DNA of 64,000 nt from Eustoma russellianum (GCA_036186865.1 AP025047.1:29979333-30043332); one strand, 5' to 3'. Counted from the first letter of the stretch, positions 34,012 to 47,020 are shown. Translations and numbers: made by a program. The notes: generated by a model not told the origin, from the letters alone.

Positions 34012-35764
34012 TTATGATCTACAAAACATGCAAAGTAACACTTTATTAATAATGAGGTTAAAATTTATAAAACTCCCACTAAAATATAACCCTCAAAAGA
34101 AATATTTTAGTGAGCTAAGATCCATATTTGACTTAATTCTAAACTCAGCTTTGGCATGACGCTTAAAATTAAGTTATTTAGGTAGGTAACATCTTTACCA
34201 ATTACATCTCATGTAACTCTTAGAATTTATGGAATAATGACATCATATATCATTGTATGTTAGATTCCATCTAATGCCTTGAGCCCAAAACCGTTTTGAT
34301 AGCCCAATTAAGTCTAACCAATTTTAAACATATGAGTAGCACTATTACTCATCCTACGTAGCTAGGAATGTTTAAAGCACATTGCTTTGGTAATACCTAC
34401 TTTAATACAATCCCAGTTTTAATAGGTGTTTAAGACATGGATGGCATAAAGACTTAAATTATTGATGAGGGTTCAACTTAGTTTATGTCTTGCATTGCAT
34501 ATCATTATATCGTAGCATCCTATATGCATATATAATCTATCATCCACGCATCTCATACAAAATGATAAATATGTAAACGTGACATAGCATGGCCAAACTA
34601 AATATGATCTTCATGAGACCAGATGAAGATCATAAAGGAAACCCTATGTGAAAGACTTCTTATTACAACATTTGCAATGATACATATCTTCTTGTCTTGA
34701 GCCCGTGCCTCCATCTCCATGGAATCCACTCGTCCTTGGTGTGTGTCGCCTTCACCATTTTGTAGCTTGATTCTTCATTTATTACAATAACAAAGAAAAA
34801 CCTAACTACTTGTATAATAAAATACAACAAAAAACTACAGCGGCACGCAGGCCATAATAACCCAAAACAAAAATATGACTAAGTCAATCACATAGGTCCT
34901 GAGGCCATGCTATGCACCATGCAAAGACATCAACATTTATAATATATTTTACACAAACATATTATAACAAATAAATATATATTGACATTCTTAATGTCAC
35001 GGTAACGAACTATAGGGCGTACGTATACGGCGGGGTCCGAGGGGCAGAGCCCCAGGCGGGGTCGAGGGGCAGCGCCCCTCGAAGCCAAACAGAAAGTATC
35101 AATCGCATTGATAATTTTCTTTTCGAAACCCTAACACAGACGCATCAATCATATTAACGATCTGACTGTTTTGAATACGTGTAATCCCTTATAGAAGCAC
35201 CGATCGAACCGAGAGTTATCATTCAAAACCCAAAACAGAATCATCAATCGTATTGATAATCTGCTGTTCGAAATCCGAAACAGAATCAATCTGCCATTCG
35301 GAATCCGAAAGCAGAATCATCAATCGAATTGATAATCTGTCTGTTTTGAATATGCATAACTCTTACAGAATCATTATCGGTTGTTCATATCGATATAAAC
35401 ATAATCGTTTTTGATCATCACATGAAAAACGAAAACTTTATATCACATATAACAATCTCGAATCATAACGTCTCATGAAAACGAATTGAAAACATCAATC
35501 CGCTCTCACCAGATGAGATTCGAATAGGGTTTTACACATAGCGTATGTTTATATCTAATATAAACAGAATCGGTTTTGACAAACGAAAACTGCCGTATAC
35601 AAATCGTCTCATGAAAACGATTTGAAAAACACCATTCTTCTCTCATCATATGAAATCCGAGTTGGGGTTTTTGTACATATCATGCCATACGAAAAACAGT
35701 AAACATATAATCTCATAAGCATGATATAATCGATTTAAAAATCAACAAGTGGCTCTGATACCAC
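34012..35764 (-). other. Long untranslated leader of the copia element
   Basis: 1.75 kb between primer site and gag start. It holds no protein. 35028-35090 is a GC-rich pair of direct repeats (GGCGGGGTC..GAGGGGCAG), each able to fold on itself (GAGGGGCAGCGCCCCTC). 35095-35400 holds several copies of ATCAATCG-ATTGAT palindromes followed by CTGTT(C/T)GAA. Confidence 0.7.
35752..35763 (-). promoter_or_regulatory. Primer binding site of the copia element
   Basis: GCTCTGATACCA on the plus strand, the reverse complement of TGGTATCAGAGC, one base from the right LTR. This fixes the element's direction as minus. Confidence 0.95.
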
Positions 35765-37186
35765 TGTTAGGAAATCATACGAGATCACTGCAAAAACGCG
35801 CAGCGGAAAACAAAACCTGATCTATGATTTCCTACCAAGGATCCATGTTGTTCGTTTAATTCGACAAAAGAAATCAAAAATTACCTCCGTAGATTCGAAA
35901 TCTGCAGATGGAAGAGGTGCGAAAATACGATCACCCTTTGTCGGTATCCACACGAACGCTTCCGCCCGGAGTGCTAGCTCTTCAAACGGCGCGGCTGAAG
36001 AACTCGGTTTTCACAAAAAAACGATTCTTGCCCTTTTGTTTTCTACTGGTTGTGTGGTGTACGAGATACACCATGCTCAGTACATATATATAGATATCAA
36101 AATCCGATTCCTGATCGGATTGGTTAATACCTATCATAATCCGCATCAAATACAGATTCTGTTAGGATTAGATAACACCAATCAAAATCCATATCAGATA
36201 TGGATTCTCTGTTATTATCCGATGATATAAATATATACAAAAACGAAATTAATAATAATAATAATTAATATCCAATATTAATATTATTAATATTAAAACG
36301 ATAATAATAATAATAATAATTAATATCCAATATTAATATTATTAATCTCAGCCATACGCATTCTTGTGTGACCCGATAGGCCCATATTAATTGGCAGTTG
36401 ATTAAATCTTTATTAAACCAACAAGTCGTAATTGGCCTCTAGCAAGGCATTACAACTACCCAATTAATACGAGTAAAGTCCAACTAGCCTAATAATAGTA
36501 CATGCATTAATTCCTTTGTCACACGATATCTAGTTTGAACATAAGTCATGGTCAGCGTCATACTTATATAGTTCAAACATATGATTACTCGATCTCTAAG
36601 TAGACTGATAAAACAAATGATATTGATCACACTATCAATTCATTTGAGCACGGCCATGCATTTCACAGTCTCACTAATCGAGGGGCCCAAAGATATCTCT
36701 CTCAAAAGAGAGGGACAAATTCTATCTTGATTGTTCAATATCCTCTACATAATTTCTATCACATTCAATCATGACCTTTATTATTATCCAGTTACGGATA
36801 ACGTTTGATCATGTCAAAATATAATAGTCCTTATGTTGGAAACTATGACAATCTCAAGTCAAAGGATTAAAACATGACTATTATGAGATTTACTTATGAC
36901 GCTAATCCATGTAGCAATCTCATGATGGGTCTATCCAATACACTGTTCTCTAACAAGTATCTATGAGATTGATTTGTATCACCATACACATAATCATCTC
37001 ATGATTATCAAATCAATACTCATACTGATTATAAATTATTTTATCTCCATAACAATAATGAATCAGGGACATATATCAAAATTGTGTAACATACCAACCA
37101 ACAATAATGATAATAAAACCTCTTTTATTAATAATAAATGCATAACATAAATATCCAAATCATGGCCTAGGGCACATACACTAACA
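35765..37186 (-). repeat. 5' LTR of the copia element
   Basis: 1422 bp. A TATA box (TATATATATGTA, minus strand) lies at 36082-36096. Confidence 0.95.
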
Positions 37187-37191
37187 AAAAC

Positions 37192-39576
37192 CCCTCCCCC
37201 TTTGACCGCAAACCTCATCCCCTTAATTTATTTATAAAAAAATGGTACTCACCTCACGATTTCCTTTTCTGGTTGTCGTTTCCTCTCTACCCCAACATTC
37301 AAACAAAACAAAGAGAAGGAAAATATTTCACCCCCAGCCGTTTCCCCAGCAAAACAAACAACACTCCAAATTTCTCCAAGGCCGAATACACATAGGAAGG
37401 GGAAAAAAGATTGATATTGCCATATCCCTTCAATAGCCGAGTTCAACTACTAAGAGAAAAGGGACGAATAAAGTAAGCACGCCTACACCAAATTCAACCA
37501 CTTTGCCGGAGAATCTTGCGTTTAACAAGTAGGTTACCCTCCCCTCTGTTAGATTGCTTTGGATTCCCTCGCATTTTGCATTGGGATTGTTTGTTTATCA
37601 CTGTATGTTTATTCTTTATGTGTTTATCTCGAATTCTTCATGTTTTGGTATGAAATACATGAATGGCCTTAGATTTAGATCACATAACACAGAAATAGGC
37701 TGAAACGGGCCGGGCACAGGAGTTTGTAACAGCGCCGAAAATAGTCTAAGTCTATTAGAAGAAATTGTATATTAAAAGTATGAAAACTGAGAGCAATAAT
37801 AAAAACAACATACATAGTAGGTTACATCGAATTATGCCTATGAAGATAGATTTTTAGTTTTCAAAGAGGACAACAACAACAAAAAAAAGTGAAAGAGTTA
37901 TAAATATGTAGTTTACTATATATTTTATATGGACCAGAAATATAAAAGGTTCGGATTGCAAACACCTTCGAATACCACAGCAATTAGCAGGAAAAAAAGG
38001 AATTATTATCCCTTTATGTCGTTATCCTAAAATTCCATGTTAGAGTTTCCAATAAATTTCAACTCTAACCAAAATTTTAGCATCTTTCAAAATAAGAATC
38101 ATAGGCGTGTATATAGGTCTGTATGTATACATATGTATGTATAAATGAATACGCAATAAATTTATTACTTAATAAATCGAAATTATAAAATTCAGTAAGT
38201 AACATAAGACAAAACAAGATAATAAATAAATAAAAAAATGGGTGGGGCTGTGTGCCGCAAATAAGTGGAAGTAAAATATTAAAATAATATTAATTGAATT
38301 TAATACTAAATGAAAAAAAAGGAGATACCAGTATGCCTTCGGAAAAAAAACGATAATAGAAAAAAATTAATAATTATATAAAAATAATTGGTTAATCTAA
38401 TATAATAATCATAATATCATTTAGAAACCCATTAAATAAATTAAAATAAAAGAAATAAAGAAAATAGTAGGGGAAGATAAAAATACTTAAATATAAGATT
38501 TCAGTGTGTGAAAGCCTAGGAAAAATGAAATAAAGTGTAGAAACCTAAAATAAAGTCTAGAAAGATAAAATAACGGTAGAAGATAAAATACAGTAATGAA
38601 CCCCACGCAACATAGGGTAACTACGCAATATAGGCAATACGCAACATAGAACGGAGCATGCAACATAGGAGAACTGGAAGTGTGCAAGTGTGACGCATTC
38701 ATGGCACGAGCATTGCATTTGGCCTATGAGCCGTGTGGTCCTACGAGACGTGTGGCCTGACGAGGCGTGTGATGGGTGTTGGTAATAATGGTTACCTTCA
38801 CCTAATAGGACCCGGGACATACATAGCATAACATGAAAAAGAAAGAGCATAGCGTGTGATATTAAATGACTGCGTGTGACACGGAGATAGAGGAGCATGC
38901 ATCATGAAGTTGCGCATTGCATTTGTTATTGTTGTGATTATCGATGACCTTGTTATTAAGTTGTTTCAGCGCTACGTTTGGGATACGGATCGGATCGGGT
39001 ATGTGCTATTTCCTTATTTATGCTTTATTTGCTTTATTATTTATTTGTTTATGCTTGTTTGCTTTATTTATCTGCTCCATGCTTTACGTGCTTTATGTGT
39101 TTACCCGACTCAGTATGTGACATTTCCTTTTCGGGAGAGACGGGTAACCTACAAGTGACTCCCATCACTCACTCCCCCACCACCCTCCACAGGTGAGCAG
39201 GATTAAGAGTATATATGTATGTATCGAGGATGAGACAGATTACGCAGGCTGGAAAGAGTGAGCTGGGCTCGAGAAAGGATCTTGTTGACCGGGAGCTTGT
39301 TCTGGGGATAGTCAGATAGACCTTCACCTAGGTTTATTGTATGATTTTAGTATTTCATACTTGACTTAGTGGGTTTCGTCAACCCTTGTAGTTGATTTTA
39401 TTCTGATGGATTTAATCTAATAAAGTTGTTTATTTCTTTAATTATCGTTTCTGTGAAAAAATTTCTACGTCAGTTTCTGGCGTGTAGAGAAGTTTGAACG
39501 ACGCTTTGTAGTCCTCGTAGTAGGCTACGGCGGGTGCACTGTTCTCGATGCTAGGGCTCGGGAGGGGGGCGCTACA
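37192..39576 (+). repeat. 3' LTR of the pol-less element, second part
   Basis: Continues the LTR after the copia and its second aaaac copy. It parallels 22994-25366 closely and ends GGGGGGCGCTACA. Confidence 0.92.
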
Positions 39577-39630
39577 CCAGCACCCTTGACAAGGCCGGAT
39601 TGGGAGTCCTATTCAAAGTTTTGGTCTATT
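39577..39630 (+). pseudogene. Possible host exon split by a retrotransposon (right part)
   Basis: After one copy of ccagc the sequence continues in the frame of the left part as PLTRPDWESYSKFWS before reaching a SINE. Only about 50 bp remain, so the call is tentative. Confidence 0.3.
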
Positions 39631-39945
39631 GCTTCATGGACGTAGCTTAATTGGTAATTAGGTTAGGATATTACTACAATTGGTTCGAACCAAGACACAC
39701 GTAAAATAATGTGGATGCAATAGTGTCATCTGAGCCTGTAATGACAAAATCATTGTATCCGACCCAATTGAGTTAGAGAATTACTGGCTCGCTATGCAGT
39801 AGGCACCTTGTAGTAGGTCTCGGGCAAAGCTTTGCCAACCTAGAAGCCACTGAGTTTTTAAGTTGTATCATCTACAAAGCTTCTTGGGGCTAAGATGATA
39901 CGGATCTGCAGGGCAATGAATATTTGTCTTTTACTCAAAAAAAAA
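39631..39945 (+). mobile_element. tRNA-derived SINE
   Basis: An A-box-like TAGCTTAATTGGTAATTAGG (39643 onward) is followed by the B box TTGGTTCGAACCAA near 39680, a long body, and a 3' A run (CTCAAAAAAAAA). Flanks are near-identical 11-mers, tttggtctatt (39620-39630) and tttggcccatt (39946-39956), so the target duplication has aged. Confidence 0.75.
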
Positions 39946-40023
39946 TTTGGCCCATTAGTCATCAGCCAATCAAAAAATTTCCATTAGCCTCCCCAACCAA
40001 TCCGAAAATCCCATTGCCAAACA

Positions 40024-42787
40024 TGTTGAAAAATATGTTTGGATAATGTTCAAAGTTATGATTTTAAGTTAATTTTCAAAGTTATGATTTTAAGTGTTGA
40101 TTACTTAAGGAAGTGTCACTCATATGATAAAAAGATGAAAATGTTGACTTATGATTTGGTTTTGATAATTTGCATGAGTATTATATGTTAAAACTTTTCA
40201 TCAGACAGCGCCTGATCAAGCGTTTCATTTTGCAGAAAGTTTAAACAGAGAACATTGAGCGCTTCATAAAGCGCTTTATCATTCAGAAAGTTTAAACAGA
40301 AACTTTAGTTCAAATATTGAACTCTTCATAAAGCACTTTATCCTATGAAAAACTGGGATCAGAGAGTTATGGCGCGCTACACTAAGCGCTTTATCATTTG
40401 GAAAACTCGGATCAGAGAGTTCTGGTGCGCTACACTAAGCACTTTATCATTTGAAAATTCTGAACAGAGAGTTCTGATGGCAACATGCAGCGCTACATAA
40501 AGCGCTTAATCTATGAAAAAAATATTATTATGTGTTACTTCACTCTCGTAACAAAGTGTTTCATGCTATCTAAAATGTGATGAATAGTTGTTTTCATTTA
40601 CATATATGTTCTTAATGTTTCATATATGATTTTGGTGATTTTATTATTTGATATTTATGATTATTATTATGTCTTGTAACTAATATGCCATGGAAGTTAT
40701 ACGACTTACCAAAAATGGCAAAAACTGGAATTTTAAGTCTTGCAGGTACATTATCTTCACATATTTTATAATATGCTACTATGTAACATGATATTATCAT
40801 CTCAAGACTATCTCTATGACATTCGTCATAATTATTTCAAGACAAGACTATCTTTCTCAAAAAATGCTATCAAAGGAATTATCGTCTTTTTATTCTCGGA
40901 GCATATTGCGACGACTTCACTATGATTATTTCTCAAGGATATTATTATCATCATTATGGATTTCTTATGGTATTCTTGAAGTATCAACATCGAGATTATA
41001 ATTGCTATATTTGGTTTTCGGTATTCTTGGGATTTCTTGTTATGTGACATTTATTTTGTCACACTATATGGTCATCTTATGATATCATTGTAAGACTTAT
41101 TCTCAGATTATTTTGCAGTAATTTCATGTCACAATTGACATGGTAAATGGTTACAACTTTCAAGGAGAGGAAGGTGGAAATAGTTTTGACTATTTTCTAC
41201 TTAAATCTAGCCATTCATTTTGAATTCAAGGGCTGAGATTAACTCTTATTTTTCTCATCAAAATGATGCATTTACATGTGCACAAGATGACTATCTCATG
41301 TGATGACAAGTGTCAAAGGAAATGATGCTAGACCCAATCAAAACTCAAGGATTATACTTAGTGGCAAAAAGTTGTCAACATGGCACACACATGGCCATAT
41401 GGGCGGTTTTTATAGATAAATGGAGTTCAAATTTTTGTTGAGATTTCTTCTCCCACATGTGCTATTATGATGGAACAAACTTGGTTAATCTTTGAGAGTC
41501 ATCATTTATCTCATCATTTATCTCCTTCAAATCTGAAATTTCCATGTCATATAATGCTGAAAAAGTTGGTGACATAGATGTACAAATCACATTGCTTGAA
41601 GGTGCCAAGTGTGCAAAGTCTTGAAGACAAGAACCAATGGTGTGAAGACAAGTGTGTTTGATGACATTCAAGGTGACAAATGGCAATCTTATCAACAATG
41701 ATGCCTCACACTATAAATAGAGGTTGAAGTGAAGAGTTGAAGACACACCTCTCTTGCTATCTTCTTCTTCTTCTCTATTTTTATTGTGCAGCTTGTGGTG
41801 AAATTTTTGAAGCATTGTAGTACTGCTTAGATACACCTTGTTGTGGTAGAATTATTGTAATTGATAAGCCAAGTTTATAAGGCTTAATCAAAAGGTGAAA
41901 ATGTGTATGAGATGTGATAGTGCTGAAATTCTGTAAAGGTGTTGTGAATAGCTTGAATAGGGTTGGTGTGAAGCCCAATGGTCGAGCTAAGGTGTAATTC
42001 TGTGACACTGGTGATAGTGAATACCGAGGAAGGTGTCTTCGAAGACTGGAGTAGGCACATTTGGCCGAACCAGTATAAAATTCTTGGTGTTCTTTACTTT
42101 CCGTACTTTACACTTTCAGTTTTCTATTCTCTGTTTTGTTAACACGTTTTATAAATTCTAGAAAAAATAGTAAACGGTTTTCAAAATTGCTAAAATTTTG
42201 CAGAGACATACTTTAGTCTCTTAGCTTTCATTTGAAACCAATTTGACTCAATTTGGATAAGTTTAGGTTAATCAAAAGTCCAAAGTTCTGCAATTGCTAC
42301 AATCTGTTTTTCAGATTTGCAAAAGTTGAGAAAAGTGACTTGGTTGACTAACTTCCCAAACGAATTTTCCAAAAATGTTTCAACCCATTATTATACATAT
42401 CTTAAGGGTTATTGTATTAAATTTTCAAAGGTTTTGGACTTGGGGATTGACGGGAAAAATTTGTGAAGTTGAGTCAATTTCTGAACTCTGTTCTGAAATT
42501 CTGTGTAGACAAAAAGTTTTTGATTAGTTGAAGATCTTAAAGATCTCATTTTGACTTGAAATTTTCACAGGAGTTAGAAAACATCTTGAAGTGTGTTTCT
42601 GGAAAGTTTCATAATTTTTGAAAGTGTTTTTAAAGTCGAAAAAATATTTGCAAAAACAGTTTCTGTTTTTTGAGTTTCAGATTTCAGAACTGAGAGATTT
42701 TGAAAAAGGTTCAAAAATAGTGTGATTTCCGCTAACCACTATTCACCCCTCCTCTAGTGGTGTTTGTGCAGGGATTTCGATCCAACA
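40024..42787 (+). repeat. SIRE-type solo LTR
   Basis: 2764 bp, starting TGTTGAAAAATATG and ending GATCCAACA, with the perfect target duplication aaaca at 40019-40023 and 42788-42792. There is no internal region, so it arose by LTR-LTR recombination. Both ends match the LTR at 58103-60858 in the opposite orientation. Landmarks: GCCGAACCAGTATAAAATTCTTGGTG near 42063 and CTATTCACCCCTCCTCTAG near 42739. Confidence 0.9.
40205..40505 (+). repeat. Tandem palindromic repeat block inside the solo LTR
   Basis: About five imperfect units of ~55-65 bp, each with a core AGCGCTNCANNAAGCGCTTTATC followed by an AACTCGGATCAGAGAGTTCTG-like spacer. The AGCGCT..AGCGCT core is self-complementary. Confidence 0.8.
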
Positions 42788-42792
42788 AAACA

Positions 42793-42845
42793 CACGTGTA
42801 CAAACAAGGTTAATATCTATATATACAATATATACAATTGCACTA

Positions 42846-42879
<34 letters not shown>

Positions 42880-42880
42880 A

Positions 42881-42957
<77 letters not shown>

Positions 42958-43060
42958 CACATACATATGTGTGTGTATGTGTGTATATATATGAAGAGAA
43001 GATAAAAGCCATGTGATGTGCTGCAACAATTGAATCTGAGCACAAATATCTATAGGAGCA
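42793..43060. repeat. (TA)n/(TG)n microsatellite cluster
   Basis: TA and TG runs at 42846-42882, 42889-42946 and 42967-42990. The many Tyr/Ile frames here are artefacts. Confidence 0.9.
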
Positions 43061-43518
43061 AGCTCAAGAACTTTTATAAAATATAATTTAATAACAACAA
43101 TATCTTCTCCCTGCCTTCAGATCAGAATTACAAAAGAAGGACAAGACTCAAGACGAATTAATTAGTAAATCCTCTAAGAATGAAGAGAAAAAAAAAACTA
43201 ATGCCAATGGGAAGAAACACTTGGCCTTCTTCTCCATAGCCCTCTTTATTTCTCAGATTTCCCTTTGGGAAAATCAACCAACTTCTTTGTCACCCTCATT
43301 ACATATTCACATGATGACATTCTTGATTGCTGAACACCAAAAAGAACACAAAAGCACCATCAAATTGGTGATGATGATGCTAAGTACTCTCACTCTCAAC
43401 CTCTATTTACACAATTAAACAAATTAGGTTCCTCTCTCCCTCAAGGAATGAACTATATATCCACCATGCCTTCTTGGGAGGAGGTGTCTCTAAATCTTTT
43501 GAAGCTTTAAGCTTTGAT

Positions 43519-44831
43519 CTAAGCTACAGCAGAAACGCGACAGTTGAATCCTTCAACTCTAACTGGAGGCTGGTTACGCCCGTATGTCACTCCAACACAT
43601 CCTCCTCCGTTCAAGCTCTTACGAGGCAATGGCGAAGAATTCATTGGCACCTCAATTGAAGGCGATAATGGACTTGGCTTCCCGTCTCGAAACTGCTCAT
43701 CTTGAACAAGGGGGTTTGAAGCCCTGACCGGAGGAGAGCCATTGTAAAATGGAGGGGAGGAATCCACTTGGAAGTTTGATTTCTCAGCTCCATAATCCCC
43801 CTGTCAACAACAAATCAAATTTATCAACATTAGCATGAAAAAGGATTAGACATCCAAGAAACATGGTTATCTAGGTCGTTATGCAAGTGGTTTCTATTGA
43901 TCCAAGTCAAAAACAGGTTAGCAGTCTAAAATCGAATCTTTGATGTATTTTCTTCACAGGCATGGGCCAAACATAAGAATACAATGAATAAGACAAGGTG
44001 ATAATCACTATCGAGGAAATCCGAACAGTTTTTTTCCTGTGGTAAATTAATCCTGTCAAGTTTACAACTATTTCAAGCCAAGAATATATATTTCCAACTA
44101 ATAAAATGGAGATATCACTATTTCCACAAGGGTGAAAAATGCCCTTAAGAATTCCAGTAGCCATATATATACATATATACATATATACTGATTCTTATAA
44201 TTACTATTACCAAGGAGAAAAAAGTTCACCAAAAATGTGAAAATTTTGAGATAAATGAAAAAAAATTCAATCAAACCAGAAAATTTTGAGGACTATTCTG
44301 CAACAGAGGACAAAAAACTTCACCTTTGTGAGAATGATATCTAGAAGCTCAGTTCCAGCTCCTGAATCCAAGGCCTCCATATGATGATTGCTGCACCACA
44401 AGAGCAAAAATTCAATAACAAAAACTCAAGAATATAAAAGCTAACCATATCCGCACACTTAAATTTCATCCAAATTACCCAAATTCCTCAGGAAAAAAAG
44501 GGAAAGAACAGCTAAACCTTTCTTCTATATAAAAAAATACACAAAGACATGAGCTTTATCCCCAAATATCTCCATTGAAAGTAAAAAAATGAAGAGAAGA
44601 AAAAGGAAGAAACAAAAATTACTTGTTGTGAAGCAATCTTGAAGATCTGAAGGAGACAGGGTCATTAACATTAACAATTCTACGAGGCTTAGGACAAACA
44701 ACCCCATTGGAATTGGCCATGGAGAAGCTGTTAGTATTACGATTATCCCCTCTCCTCAATTCCCCAACACAACCAAATCCCACCAAGGCCTTTTGCTGCT
44801 GATGATGATGACATGATGCCCACCTATTCAT
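43519..44831 (-). CDS. Small plant-specific protein of unknown function, three exons
   Basis: Exons on the minus strand: 44831-44623, 44390-44324 and 43800-43519, giving 185 residues. Both introns are GT-AG (donors GTAATT and GTGAAG; acceptors GGTGCAG and TTGACAG) and the frame is kept across them. The protein opens MNRWASCHHHQQQ, has SNGVVCPKPRRIVNVNDPV around residues 42-60, an acidic helical segment MEALDSGAGTELLDIILTKG spanning exons 2-3, and a Ser/Pro-rich tail with SPPVRASNPLVQDEQF. I recall VVCPKPRR and the GTELLDIIL segment from a family of small uncharacterised plant proteins. No catalytic motif, signal peptide or membrane segment is seen. A likely 5' UTR intron is 44920-44973, and TATGAATACC on the minus strand near 45105 could mark the promoter. 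This is the only intact host gene in the window. Confidence 0.85.
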
Positions 44832-45129
44832 TTTTCCTTCAAATTCTTCACCTCAATAAATCCCAAAACCTTACAAAAGAAAAAGGAAAAAGTGAGATTC
44901 AGATCCAAGAAAAGCAAAACTGAAACAAAAAAGGGTTTAAATTACATTAGAAAACAAGAGAAAAAGAATTGACCTTGGGGGGAATTTATGGGGAGGAAAT
45001 GGCTTCTTGTCTAAGGAATGGAGGAGAGAGAAACAGAAAGAAAAAGGAAAGGAGAGATTTTTTTTAGGGGGGCGAGAGAGAGATAAGGTGAGGGTTAGGA
45101 ACGGTATTCATAGAGGCGATTCATGTTGA

Positions 45130-46006
45130 AATTACTCTTTTGCCCATGTGTTTAAATATTATACTTTTATTTTTCATAGATTTGGTCACGTGGTGGAGCC
45201 AGAATTGCCATTAATCTTTTATATGTACATATAAGAAATTTCATTAATCTATTAATACTGTTTGTTTTGCTTAAAAAGAAAAAAGTATAGCTGTATGTTC
45301 TTTTTAAATATACGTGAATATCATGTAACGAGCAATTGTTTAGTTTATGGTGCATGATACATGATAACAAATGACATATTTTCTTTGACAATTCTTTTTT
45401 GTACGATTGAAACATAGTTATTGTATGAACAAACATAAATCATATTGAAGTATATGATAGGTATTGTATTGGTATTTAATCGTGATGTATGGGAAACAAA
45501 AAAAAAGAAAACTTGAAAGAGGATATCAAAACTATCTCTAAATTTTATAAATGGAAAATATTATTGTCCTCCTATCGAAATATGGAAACTAATCATTAAC
45601 AAAAGTCTCCGTTTCTAAAAGAAACAATTATGGAAACTAATGATGTTATGACGAAAATTGCAATTTGGCAAAGAAATAATATCTTAGTAGATTTGATGTA
45701 TCAATTTCAATCTGCATTATCCTTTTACACGCTAATACTTGTAATATACTTATTTTTATGCCACTTATATGTCATAGTAATTGATGACTACTTATAAATT
45801 TTCTGCTTCTCCAAAAAAAAAAGTATAATTATTGCATGAAATGATGTTGCGATTATTATAAATTGCACCTTATCTAATGTTTTAGAGCTACATCCTACCT
45901 AATCCTCGACCATTGACTTGAAAATTTACATTAATGTTTTATTATTGATTCAATAACTAACAAAACTGTGTGGAGTGTGAATATCAAATATGGATGTCAT
46001 ATCTTC
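45130..46006. other. Intergenic DNA upstream of the host gene
   Basis: AT-rich, no gene or repeat end recognised. Confidence 0.5.
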
Positions 46007-46011
46007 ACTAC

Positions 46012-47020
46012 TGATGAGCCAAAAATATTCGGTTAGTCAACAAACAATCAACGGCAAATCCAGGTTTGGGACAATTAATTCATGCAGCTCGGCAGGAATG
46101 CATTTCTGCTCGGCCATATTACACTTTAGCTGAAGCAAGTCTATTAAAGTGGCTAAGGCAAATTCAATCCTTGGTCAGCTCAGCCGCATGCCTGAGTCAG
46201 GTCGGCACTAGTTTAACATACTGCACCTCGGCTCGGCAATGCTTTAGTCAAAGCATCCGCCTCTGGTCAACCTCATCAAATGAAAGGAATCAACATTGCA
46301 CAACTTCTATAAAAGCATATTCAGCTTGACCTCGGCACAGCTCTGGCCCCAACTTCATATTAGCACCGAGCTCTAGCCTCGGCCTTGCTCTTATAAAGGC
46401 TGTTGCTCAGAGTATTTCTGATAAGACCAAAGAAGATATTATCAACAGTCCTCTGGGATCCATCAAGACCTTTCTGCAAAGTACTTTCCAGGTGTCAATC
46501 ATCGCTTGGCTAAGTACAAAGTCATCATTGTTGGCTGACCTACAGGACATAGAGTCAGCCACTGACGCAGCCGTAGTCCCAGGCACTTGTCTCATCAGAC
46601 TGCGTCTCTGCAGCAGACAAGATAGCCATTTCACATAAGCAACAATCACGTCATCGGGCAGAGCACAGCTTTCTCCTCAACCTTGTGCATAAATACACAT
46701 TTTTCCAGACGGAGAAAGGGATCCAACTTTCAAAACTCTCAAGGAGAGATCCTCGAAAAAGGCTTCTCGGCCAACATTCAAACAGACATACAATCAGTGA
46801 GATCTTATTACAGGTTTCATCTAAACCTTTATTCTAGCATAAAATGCCTACAAATACACCCATAATTGACTTGAGCGTTGGAGGGTTTTCCCAGGACAGC
46901 GCCCTGGGCCTCTAACGTTTCTTTTCTATCTCAGGTTCTTTTGACGAATCAAGACGAAAAGTTAACGGCATACCACAAGGATCACCTCTGATCCACCCGG
47001 TGAGGATCTCGTCCTCATCA
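46012..47020 (+). repeat. 5' LTR of the Tat-type element
   Basis: 1009 bp, the same length as the right LTR, with scattered substitutions between them. A TATA-like CATAAATACAC near 46688 precedes a TTTCCAGACGG leader start. Confidence 0.93.

Larger units (their letters stand above)
28585..37186 (-). mobile_element. Young, nearly intact Ty1/copia element
   Basis: Bounded by TGTTAG..CTAACA LTRs and the target duplication aaaac (28580-28584 and 37187-37191). The empty site is preserved in the partner LTR at about 22990 (GCCCAAAACCCCTCC). The element runs right to left: 5' LTR 35765-37186, primer site, long leader, gag-pol, polypurine tract (30022-30037), 3' LTR 28585-30021. The LTRs differ at only scattered positions, so insertion was recent. 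One frameshift separates gag-PR-INT from RT-RH. Confidence 0.95.
22805..39576 (+). mobile_element. Pol-less Tekay-related LTR element with a nested copia
   Basis: It starts TGTTATATCCC and ends GGCGCTACA, with the perfect 5-bp target duplication ccagc at 22800-22804 and 39577-39581. The internal region (25367-28396) is only ~3 kb. It keeps a tRNA-Met primer site, a gag N-terminal remnant and a polypurine tract, but no protease, RT or integrase. It must therefore have depended on enzymes from another element. The 3' LTR is split by a younger copia at 28585-37186. Confidence 0.92.

Noticed and set aside
46066..46329. 87-codon plus-strand frame, repeated as 130 codons at 62509-62901
   Set aside because: Both are in the Tat LTRs. 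The frame differs in length between the copies and has no recognisable domain.
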